Assembly: GCA_963281255.1 (NCBI GenBank)
Contig: OY725497.1
Span: forward strand, 4,766,968-4,830,967
Direction: 5' to 3'
Origin: Aphrocallistes beatrix
Lineage: Eukaryota > Porifera > Hexactinellida > Sceptrulophora > Aphrocallistidae
Length of the DNA stretch: 64,000 bases
Shown here piece by piece: positions 55,901 through 64,000 of this stretch (position 1 is its first letter; every line of letters begins with the position of its first letter). The position numbers were made by a program, and so were the translations under genes. Under the pieces are notes generated by a model. That model did not search any database, was not told the origin of the DNA, and worked only from the letters and a program-made list of their open reading frames with translations.

Positions 55901-58900
55901 TTACACTGGTGTACCTCTAGTACCCTAGTTAAAGAACCACTGATATTATTAGGGCTGTCTACAACTATGTATCTTTCTAATGCTTGTACACAACTGTCCC
56001 ACAAACCTTGTACACAACTGTCTCTGTACACAAGTGTCATACTCCCAACTGAGCAAGCTTATTGGTTGAATCCCGAAATGGATTGGCCAGAATGAATTTT
56101 ATTTTTACAATTAACAATTTACAGAGCAACTCTTGTAATACTAAACCCTGCAATTTCATAGGTCAACCTCCTTAGTAACGTTTTGAGGCAAGGTGTGAAA
56201 ATATGCATAATCGTTACCCCGGGTACAAAACTACACCATATAAGGAATGTATGCTCCAAGTTTGACAAAAATGTCCAATAGACTTCTCAAAAAGTCTGGA
56301 CGGAATAAGTCATCTCCGATATTAGGAGCTGCACAGGAAATGAACAATTATATGCAAACTCAATTCATAGTTTGGGTCATGTTCTTCTAAATCAGTGTTT
56401 CTCAAACTAATTTAGCACACCGTCCCCTAATCATGATTTTACTCTTGACACCGCCCCCTCCCCTCCCCTTACTCATGATCCGTAAGCCATCAACAGTGTA
56501 ATTATTGTATTAATTAGTCACGGGAAACCATTGACAGTGTAATTATTGTACTTTCTAGCTCTAACAACTACAGTGAATGTTGAAATTTGTTTCAAAGATT
56601 GACCATCAAATTCTGGAATACACTTTTTTTTTGAGGTTCAAATATCGTAGATGTTGTTGTTGTTGTTGTTGTTAGATAAGAGGGTCGGTGCCGCTGTTCT
56701 GGGAGCAGAGGAATTACCAGGCTGAGCAGCACAGGATCAGTCTCACGCGGAGGTTCCACTGCACCACTCCAGCTCTCATCCGACACTTCTCACACCTCCA
56801 GCGAAGATACGGAAAAATACTGATCCTGGACCTCCTAGGTAGGTGGCGGCGACACATTGTGTCGCCTGATTGGGTGGTTGATTAGGATAGTTGATCTAGA
56901 AATTCTTTTTTGTCGATAGTCAGAATTCTCTCCTCCCTTCCTCCAGAAACAGATCCTTCTACGATTCTATAATTAGATTTCAGGAAGTGGTTTAGTGATT
57001 TTTTGTTTCATAAAATGGTTTATTCCGAGTTCGATTCCTGAAAGAATGAAATTATAAAACACTTTTTAAGTTCTCGTGTGAGGTGGTTTGTTACTTAATG
57101 ACTCAGTCCTTTTAACCAATCAGATACCAGTATTGCCAGGTCATTTCCTAAACTTGATGCTCATTGGTGGACCTGAAAGACATCAATTCGAATTTGCATA
57201 TTTTCAATTTGAACATTTTTCGTTTCCATTTTTGGAAAAATTCAGTAAGAAAAATTTCAATTTTTTCAATTTTCTCGAAGTTGAATTGTTTCAATAATGT
57301 CGAATCTATGGAATTCAGTTTATTCCAAATTTGGGCAGAGGTTTCGCGCATGGGTTATAACTCATGGCAGTGGTAGGAATCCTTGAAATGTCTCCGCGCC
57401 TCATACGCAGCTGATCTGTTGGAAATGTGATAATTTAGATAACAGGTGTGAGATGTGTCGCATTTATTTGCTTAGCAACGATTTTGCATCTGCGGAATCT
57501 AGATTTGGTTACTTTATTGTTTTAGACAACGAAGTTAATTGTTAAACTCTCGCAACAAATTTGAAATTATGAAAATACACAAACTTTAACTTTGACCTAC
57601 TGAAGAGAACTAAACTGTCCACATTCTAAAAATAGGAATTATTTACAAATATATCTCTTCCCTTTCATATTATTTATAAATAGAATCAACTTATCATATC
57701 CAAAAGAACTTTGTATTTTGATAATTTAAGATTTGAGTTTAATTTGGTGCTATCAAGTTTCCCACACATTTAACTCATCAGCATCTCAACGCTAATTCTG
57801 AAATGGATACTTTCCATGGTAAATTTCTCTGAGAATAACTTTCAGTGTAAGACACATGCTCTAGTGGTTCAGTGTCACAAACTTTCAATGGCCCTGAGAC
57901 GTCCACTTCACGGGAACTTCTCAATTTAGCTCATAATTTCTCCCATTTTGGAGAAATATTTATTTAGCTATTTAGTATATCTACAAAGGTGAATTTAGAG
58001 GTGAATTTGTGTTCACCTTTCTAGGTCGACACTGGTTTCCTGGGTCGACTCGAGGAGTTCACTTGTGCCACTTGTGTTGTCTTTATTATAATCATGAGTT
58101 CAGCGTGTGTGTTGTATTTAAATATATCTTTATGATCATATGAATATGGTGGAGCAAGCAGTGGAGAACTTTGACATTCCAATACATTAACTCTGTTGTT
58201 AAGTAATGAAAATGTTTTGGAATTTTATTAATCAACATTTGATATATCATGTTCTTATATCCATGTGTATGTTTCAATTGTGTCACAATATCGACAAATC
58301 AATTCTAATGGCAAAGCCAAGAACGTATAATACATTTCTGATTCTATTTATATCTTTTCACACCTCTTAGGCATGCGAGAGGCAGAGCATCAGCTGAGTT
58401 CTGAGTTGAAGGAACATCTGAGGGAGAGTAGCGAGTTGAAAGGTGTGAAATATGTGAACTTCGACTTCTTAGAGTTGTGCAAGGGAGGTAAGCGCGACAA
58501 GCTTGACGTGTTGTGGAACAATCAGCTGATCGACCACGTGCAGGCTAGCAGCTGTTACCTGGAGAGGTGTGAAAGGAATGTGGTCATTTCCGGACAAGCA
58601 GGAGTGGTTCGCACCAACTGCTTCGACTGTCTGGACAGGACCAACGCCTTGCAGACCTACATCGGTGAGCTCACGGGTCCAACTCTCAGTTCTGTTCTGC
58701 TCTTTTATAGTTCTTAAACCGACCAATCAGGTTTGGTTCCCACTTTTAAAGCAGCTCCTATTACATATGTCTTAGCTGTGTAGCGTCCGTACTTACGTAT
58801 GTTCGTTCAAGAAAAAGTTGTTAGACAGAATACACCAAATTTGGACGATTCCTCCTTATAAGTACCCCTTTTGAACCTCTCCGATCCAAGTTTTATTCCT

Positions 58901-60056
58901 TCACACCTTATTTAAAGTTCCCCGAGAACTGTTAAGTGAATCTTTCAGTCTACCTCGGTATTATGACTAATTCTTACATTATGACGACTCATCGTTACAG
59001 CTTTATGACAATTTGATTTGTTTGTGAATATTTTGTGTCTAATTTAAGTACGGTAGACTCCGCTTAATAGAGTCACTGTTTAATCGGGCCACTTTTGGCA
59101 GGACCGGAATAGCTCTCACACATAGAAGCTAATACAAAATATTTTCGGTTAATAGGGTTCTCCGCTTAATCGGGCCAAAATGTCCTCTGACCGATGTGAC
59201 CCTATTAAGCGGGGTCGACTGTACTTACTTTTGCATTGATTAAAATGTTAAATATTTTTTGCATAATAAGCACAATTTTATTCACAAATGCTGCCAGCAG
59301 GAAGTCGATCATTGAGCTTATGCTCGGACTTATAAACTCTTACACTTTAACTAATTTAAATTTTGCATTATACACCTAGGTATCAGGGAGAATTCTATTT
59401 TAAGCATTTCTAATAATAACTACTTTCCACAGGTCTAAAAATGGCACAGGCTCAAACGGAGCAGATTCTTTCTGAGATCCGACAGAGCTCTGGCGAAAAA
59501 TCGGATTTTTCCGAGGAGGAGAAGAAGCGAGGCGTTGAAGAGAGAGTCTCACAAATGGAAGCGAGACTCGAAGAGGCATTTTCTTCTCTGTGGCACCACA
59601 ATGGAAATAATCTAGCCAGGCTTTTCACAGGTGGGACCATGGATATCCTCTAACTTATTCTGAATACTGACCAGTGCAAATACTAACTAGAATAATCGAA
59701 TATATTTAATTCCAATCCACTCAAGTTCACTTGTTCCAAGTTTCAAGTGGCCTCTTAATTCTATTGGTCATATATCGATCTGAATGATTTGAATGTACAA
59801 ATGTACATCCAATCGTTAAATGCTATAGAATCTCTATTACACTGCTGGACCATGGATGTGTAGGAACCACCGCACTCCACTCCTCTCACACCAAAAGCAA
59901 ACTCAGCGACACCAGCGCTTCTGTCGCGCGGGCTTTCAAAGCCACTCAGCTGGAAGGCGTGATGCAAGGCGCCATCGATCTGTTGCTAGGGCAGCACACG
60001 TTCGGAATTAAGAGCATTCTCAACGGAGTCACTCTGCTAGGTACTGTTGGTGTTGG

Positions 60057-60115
<59 letters not shown>

Positions 60116-63100
60116 GTTTGTTTGTTTGTTTGTTTGTTTGTTTTTTTGTTTGTTTGTTTGCTTGTTTGTTTATTCTACATTAAGTCATATTATTTATGAT
60201 AATTTATGGAATCTGAGTGGTCGATTATTGAGCTGCACCAAGGATTCATTGGTTAGAATTTCTAAGTTATCGGATTGGTTATATCCTTACGATCACAAAA
60301 TCCGCGAATCTGATTGGCTATTCTCTCCAGGTAAGAACACCATCAGAGAGCCAGTGTCCTTCCTTCAGCTGCTCTCCTCGCGGGCTGAAGAGGTGTTGGA
60401 GAGGAACACCCAGTTCGTAGTGGCAGTGGCCACCTACAATGTGAACGGAGGGCGCCACACGAGGAGCTACCTGGACAAGGAGAACTCACTCAGCGAGTGG
60501 CTCAACATCCAAGATCAGCCTGTGCCAGATGTGTTCGCTATCGGTGAGTTCTGACCAATCAAATGCTCGGATCAATAATGAATTCCTCTGTTTCTAATGT
60601 GACCAATATGTGACACAATTTCACACCTAGGATTTGAGGAACTGGTCGAGATAACCACTAAGAACATCATCTCCACCAGCTCGTCCCACCGGAAGTCATG
60701 GGAGCAAGAACTGACCAATGTGATCTCGGCTAGACACCCTTACTTCCTGCTGACCTCAGAGCAGCTGGTGGGGACGTGTCTGTGCGTGTTCATCAAGCAG
60801 GAGTTGGTGGAATGTGTCCGCGACACAGCCGTCAGCGTCATCAAGACGGGAATGTCGGGCAAGGCGGGGAACAAAGGTTCCATCGCCGTGTACCTCCAGC
60901 TGATGGGCGGGAGGTACGCCTTCGTGTGTTCACACTTCGCCGCGCATCAGGACAAGGTGATAGAGCGGAACGCCGACTTCGTGGAGGCCTGCAAGAAGAT
61001 AGAATTCTCCTCTCACTACGGACCAATCACCTTGACGGACATGGACTATGTGTTCTGGTGCGGAGACCTCAACTACAGGATTGACATGAGCAGGGAGCAG
61101 GTTGCAGTCTTTCTCTTTAATTTGATTGGTTGAGCGCGTCTGTGATTCATTCTCGGCACAGGTGCACTCTCACATTCAGAACAAGGCCTATTCGGAACTG
61201 ATGAAAGCGGACCAATTGAGAACTCAGATTTACGACGGATATGTCTTCCACGGTTTCTTGGAAGGAGAGATTGGGTTCGCTCCTACTTTCAAATACGACG
61301 TGTTCACGGACAGATACGACACCAGCGACAAACAGCGGATCCCCGCCTGGACAGACCGAGTGTTGTGGCGTTCTAATCACAACTACTCTCTACAGGATAA
61401 GGTAAACAAATATATAAACAAACAAACAAACAAACGAACGAACAAACAAACAAACAAACAAATGAACAAACAAACAAACAAACGAACAAACAAACAAACT
61501 AACAAACTAACAAACAAACAAACAAACAAACGAACAAACAAACAAACAAACAAACAAACAAACAAACAAACAAACAAACTAACAAACTAACAAACAAACA
61601 AACAAACAAACAAACAAACAAACAAACAAACAAACAAACAAACAAACAAACAAATGAACAAACAAACAAACAAACAAACAAACAAATGAACAAACAAACA
61701 AACAAACAAACGAACAAACAAACAAACTAACAAACTAACAAACAAACAAACAAACAAACGAACAAACAAACAAACAAACAAACAAACAAACAAACAAATG
61801 AACGAACAAACAAACAAACAAACAAATGAATGAACGAACTTAAATACAATTTATCACTCAGGTTTCTCGCTACAAATTCCTAGAAGCGAAGAAGAAGGCG
61901 AAAGGTTCATTCGTACTGGGAGATGTTGAAGTAGTCGTGGATACCAACTGGAGCGAAGGAATGTGTCTCTACTATGGTAGATCTGAACTGAAGGCTTCAG
62001 ACCACAGACCTGTGGTGGCTTACATTCGCTGTGACAGCATCAAGGTAACCGCCCTAAGGGCGCCTATGAATACTTCCATTGTCTAAACCATGGATGCATT
62101 CTATTGGACACAGATAACATTCTCCACATGATATCTCCGTTTACATTCGAATACCACCCATCACGAGCGAAGCGAGTTTGTTTCATAAATCGTAAATTAT
62201 CGGTTGTGAGATTTCAAATGAGGTGTGAAGTGTCGCTAGGTTAATGAAGAGAAGCTTCTGGCTTGTGTGGAGAAGATCAAAGAACAGCTGGGACCTCTGG
62301 ACTTCAGTGTGAAGCTAGAAATTGATCCAATCAAATCTCCCAATTCTCAGCTCTTGTTAGGCACAATCATCGACTCCATCAGTGGACTGGGTAGCATTAA
62401 CTCGATCAAGGTGTGTGTTTGTTTGTTTGTTTGTTTGTTTATGGATACTAACAAGCGTGTTGTCATTTGTTATTTACTGTGCGTAGTTGTTTATTGTTGT
62501 TGTTTACGTCAGATCCTGGATGAATACAGCCTGCAGGTAAGATTTGCAGAGTACAGGAATGCATGCAGTATGCTGGCGCTGAATGGATGCCAGATAGACG
62601 GGAAGTTCATGAGAATAACAGCTGTTGACACCTGGAGTGTTCTGATGGATACGATTGGTCAGAATTTCTCGTCAAACGATGTGCTTAGCCCTGAAGTTAA
62701 GTTGGTTAGTGAGTTTCCTACTTTGTACTCTTAAGACCAATAACTGACCAATGAGAAGAGACTGGATCCTCTTGCTCGTTGTAAGAATAGTATTCTATAA
62801 ATACACCGGATGTGGTATTATCAGCTGATTTCTAGCAGTCGACATTGGCGGAGGAGAACGCACTCCCATTGGTTGGGGCTCCTCTCCTGAATCTGCCACT
62901 GAAGAAGGCGGCCATTCCGCTGAACAGGTCGCCACTGCCCTCGCGACACAGAACAGCTGACTCTACGCCCGCAGTTGATATCGTCATGGAACAGCTGGAG
63001 TTGAGTGAGGCGGGGAAGCTAGAGGAACCATTGGTTCCCACTTCTGTCCTGGACAAACCCGCCAAGCTCTCTTCGCCAATGAGACCGCCTCTCAGACCCA

Positions 63101-64000
63101 ATAGGCCTATGTCTGTATCCTTAAGCGCCAAATCAAAATCCGAGTTTCTTTTTCTCGCGCCTGACAAAAAGCCATCCGATCTCTCTCAATCCATTTCCCC
63201 GGTCAGTCTTCTATTTATAGAATGTCTAGTACTTCTTTACTCGATTTAGAAGATCAGCTGATTGAAGCTATTTTTATCTCTTCACACCTCAGGCAAGACC
63301 TCCGCGACCAGCCCGCTACTCGCCAGAAGTGCCATCTGCCACTTCCCACCCGCCAATCCCGCCCATTCCCCGCTCATACACCGTGTCGAGTGGCAGAGGC
63401 GCGGGTAGAAAGAGAAGCGACACCTCCGACCTCTACTCTGTCCCCCACAAGGACAGGACTCAGCCCCAGCTCTGCTCTCTCAACTCCATCGAGCTGACTC
63501 TAGACGCAGCTCTACACAGGGTAAACAAACGTTATTGTTTGCTTCTTCATTTGTTTAGCTTCTGTTTTTCCCGTTATTCTGATTGGCTAATTCTAAAAGT
63601 GCGCATGAATGAAAGACAGCAATCTTAGCACTCACTTCCAATGACTGACATTATTGTAACAAAACTTTTTGATGGAACAAGCATAGTTATTCACTAATTA
63701 CCGTTTAAACTCTGAAACGCATTCAATCTAGTCTGTGTATTTGTTATTGTTATTGTTATTGTTGTTTACAGGCTTCTCAGCACTTCTCAGACGATTCAGA
63801 TTCAGATTATTCAGATGTGTCAGATGAAGATACACTTTCTGTACCACTAACAACTGATAACACAGCTGATCAAATAACTGATCAAACAGTTGATAAAAAA
63901 ACTGATCAAACAGCTGATCAAACTGCTAGTCAAACAGCTGATCAAACAGCTGATAAAACTGCTAATCCAACAGCTGATCAAGTAACTGATCAAACTGCTA
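46990..64000 (+). CDS. synj: Synaptojanin (phosphoinositide phosphatase), 3' end outside window
   Basis: At least 18 exons, all with GT-AG borders and matching phases: 46990-47068, 47133-47267, 53983-54167, 54245-54463, 54851-55006, 56676-56838, 58371-58664, 59433-59630, 59864-60040, 60331-60543, 60631-61100, 61162-61401, 61862-62044, 62240-62410, 62513-62704, 62836-63201 (or 62839), 63293-63520, 63772 to beyond the edge. About 1299 codons are visible. Domain order Sac1, inositol 5-phosphatase, RRM-like, proline-rich is unique to synaptojanin, which dephosphorylates PI(4,5)P2 to uncoat clathrin vesicles in endocytosis and synaptic recycling. Exons are richer in G+C than the introns. Intron 2 is 6.7 kb and holds MITEs and an antisense bZIP-like gene; the others range from about 60 bp to 1.7 kb. 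Confidence 0.95.
48980..49827. other. Synaptojanin intron 2, unique part without features
   Basis: AT-rich; no gene or clear element. A G-run (GGGGGG near 49385) is the only notable composition change. Confidence 0.4.
49828..50359 (+). repeat. R2 hairpin repeat, second long copy
   Basis: Matches 13661-14201 end to end, with the hairpin now GGCGGACAC-TTC-GTGTCCGCC, both TGACGTCATAA words, and the same terminal TTTTAATAGTAAGGAT. It lies within synaptojanin intron 2. Confidence 0.8.
50360..50693. other. Synaptojanin intron 2, R1-like fragments
   Basis: AGCCAATTAGATTTCAAG and TTAGCTCTAATCTTATTGG resemble degraded R1 repeat. No gene. Confidence 0.4.
50694..50881. mobile_element. M1 MITE, full length
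   Basis: 188 bp, CAGTCGACTCCGCTTAAT at both ends, TA duplication; reverse orientation relative to 29738. Confidence 0.85.
50882..51595. other. Synaptojanin intron 2, no feature
   Basis: A 76-codon ORF at 51139 has no recognisable content. Nothing else supported. Confidence 0.4.
51596..51765. mobile_element. M1 MITE with internal deletion
   Basis: CAGTCGACTCCGCTTAAT on the left; the right part lacks the AACAGTGGCCCTATT segment and ends GGAGTAGAGTG. Confidence 0.75.
51768..51995. mobile_element. 228-bp Tc1/mariner-type MITE
   Basis: Ends CAGTCCCGGCAAAAAGTCTG and, in reverse complement, CAGTCCCGGCAAAAGTCTGG, with TA on both sides. It directly abuts the M1 copy on its left, sharing the TA. No ORF. 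Confidence 0.85.
52448..52855 (-). CDS. Small single-exon bZIP-like protein (mini-bZIP 4)
   Basis: Encodes 135 residues from the ATG at 52855. The zipper heptads are F, L, L, L, Y ([29 protein letters not shown]), in gapless register with the other mini-bZIPs. The basic region is Lys/Arg-rich ([13 protein letters not shown]), but the position of the invariant Asn is Ile and that of the Arg is Lys, so it may bind DNA poorly and act as a dimer partner. The N-terminal 60 residues are unrecognised. It lies antisense inside synaptojanin intron 2. Confidence 0.65.
   Translation of the reverse strand: MSYNCNRVSAVFHGNGYVETDGSYATEGVLLSPVYLNLQDQHIKEMPIKYLNTVLKMKNFDKNQIKKIKMRRRKMKIRDYAEINKMRTVLSDRKFNDELRILVEEKRSLETKRFTLEEEIKFYKGKLNLEISLKM
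52898..52905 (-). promoter_or_regulatory. TATA box of mini-bZIP 4
   Basis: TATTTATA on the plus strand, i.e. TATAAATA on the minus strand, 43-50 bp upstream of the ATG at 52855. Confidence 0.6.
52906..53982. other. Synaptojanin intron 2, 3' part
   Basis: No gene or element seen. The acceptor is TTTATTTTTAG ending at 53982. Confidence 0.45.
55028..55258. mobile_element. hAT-type MITE in a synaptojanin intron
   Basis: Ends CGGTGGCTTAGCCAGG and, in reverse complement, CAGTGGCGTGGCCAGG; flanks CACATCCT and CACCTCCT form an 8-bp duplication with one mismatch. G/C-rich interior. Confidence 0.75.
55327..55411. repeat. 38-bp tandem repeat
   Basis: CCAGCATTTGAGCTATTCC followed by CAGCATTTGTGGCAGCTATT occurs twice in succession. 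Confidence 0.8.
55550..56038. repeat. Long inverted repeat with hAT-like core
   Basis: Arms of about 200 bp (GACACTTGTGTACAGAGACA ... and its reverse complement, with tandem CAGTTGTGTACAAG words) close a 489-bp foldback. Within it, CAGTGGTTCTCTAACTAGGG at 55668 and its reverse complement ending 55942 look like hAT termini. Confidence 0.7.
56150..56340 (-). repeat. R1 repeat copy in a synaptojanin intron
   Basis: AAGGTGTGAAAATATGC, CACCATATAAGGAATGTATG and TTAGGAGCTGCAC match R1. Confidence 0.5.
59051..59221. mobile_element. M1 MITE, shortened, in a synaptojanin intron
   Basis: CGGTAGACTCCGCTTAATAG to GGGGTCGACTG with TA flanks; lacks the GGGTCAGCCGCTTAATC segment. Confidence 0.8.
60041..60178. 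repeat. GTT then GTTT microsatellite after an exon donor
   Basis: Starts at the donor itself (GTACTGTTGGTGTTGG), then about 20 GTT units and about 15 GTTT units. Confidence 0.9.
60331..62044 (+). other. synj: Synaptojanin inositol 5-phosphatase domain, exons 10-13
   Basis: Motifs in order: [87 protein letters not shown] and SDHRPVVAY. These supply the Mg-binding Asn and Glu and the catalytic Asp and His residues of the 5-phosphatase family. The intron between exons 12 and 13 is almost entirely a CAAA microsatellite. Confidence 0.93.
61402..61838. repeat. CAAA microsatellite filling a synaptojanin intron
   Basis: Roughly 430 bp of AAAC units with GAAC, TAAC and TGAAC variants recurring in blocks, which suggests higher-order duplication. 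It begins just after the exon 12 donor and ends about 20 bp before the exon 13 acceptor. Confidence 0.93.
62045..62200. repeat. R2 end fragments in a synaptojanin intron
   Basis: CCGCCCTAAGGGCGCC at 62050 and CACGAGCGAAGCGAG at 62162 resemble broken R2 ends. Confidence 0.35.
62240..62704 (+). other. synj: Synaptojanin RRM-like domain, exons 14-15
   Basis: [32 protein letters not shown] and [17 protein letters not shown] form the RRM-like fold that follows the 5-phosphatase domain in synaptojanins. Its presence excludes the OCRL and INPP5B families. Confidence 0.85.
62836..64000 (+). other. synj: Synaptojanin proline-rich tail, exons 16-18 (open at edge)
   Basis: Pro/Ser/Arg-rich with likely SH3 ligands ([27 protein letters not shown]). 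Exon 18 encodes an acidic Ser/Asp stretch, then a degenerate four-residue repeat of the form T-A-D-Q running to the window edge. The last region is low-complexity and probably disordered. Confidence 0.8.

Larger units (their letters stand above)
53983..60040 (+). other. synj: Synaptojanin Sac1 domain, exons 3-9
   Basis: With exons 1-2 these encode the Sac phosphatase: [26 protein letters not shown], the substrate-side [33 protein letters not shown], and the catalytic loop [12 protein letters not shown], which fits CX5R(T/S) with all key residues. The family removes 3-, 4- or 5-adjacent monophosphates from PI3P and PI4P. The domain appears active. The [16 protein letters not shown] segment, near 59595-59630, closes the fold. 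Confidence 0.92.

Noticed and set aside
29738-59221. CRISPR-like repeated units
   Set aside because: The repeats are dispersed inverted-repeat MITEs with TA or 8-bp duplications in a eukaryotic genome; no regular spacers or cas genes.
61383-61817. Open frames encoding repeated CLFVCLFV on the minus strand
   Set aside because: They are translations of the CAAA microsatellite.

Overview
This is a eukaryotic, almost certainly metazoan (invertebrate) genome fragment. It is AT-rich (about one third G+C by eye). A long multi-exon synaptojanin gene with GT-AG introns sits beside several intronless genes, and the spacers are full of short terminal-inverted-repeat elements (MITEs), foldback repeats and AAAC/GTT microsatellites. 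I cannot name the species from sequence alone.

Layout. 1-12.4 kb: a terminal exon of a tail-anchored protein, two small bZIP-like genes on opposite strands, two recently related ABHD4/5-type alpha/beta hydrolases, and an intronless PH-domain protein resembling AFAP. 12.4-26.2 kb: mostly dispersed repeats, with a third small bZIP gene at 23.1 kb. 26.2-28 kb: a two-exon (5' incomplete) single-pass membrane protein on the minus strand. 29.7-31.3 kb: a 188-bp MITE abutting a complete Tc1/mariner element with intact TIRs and transposase. 31.4-49 kb: a GT10 alpha-fucosyltransferase on the minus strand, then an RNase T2 and a second fucosyltransferase on the plus strand, followed by the first two synaptojanin exons. 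The stretch 33756-41267 recurs, apparently without change, at 41468-48979, separated by exactly 200 N. This looks like two overlapping contigs that were never merged, so most of the apparent tandem duplication is probably an assembly artefact. 47-64 kb: synaptojanin (Sac1 domain, inositol 5-phosphatase domain, RRM-like domain, proline-rich tail) in at least 18 exons, running off the right edge. A fourth small bZIP gene lies antisense inside its 6.7-kb second intron.

The genes do not form a pathway. The most interesting items are a family of four tiny single-exon bZIP-like proteins whose zippers align without gaps, three of them with the same TATAAATA promoter octamer; fucosyltransferases whose membrane anchor appears to be C-terminal; hydrolase paralogs that are near-identical except in the lid; a DD35E-spaced Tc1/mariner transposase; and strong excess of three short words resembling MEF2, T-box and CCAAT motifs.
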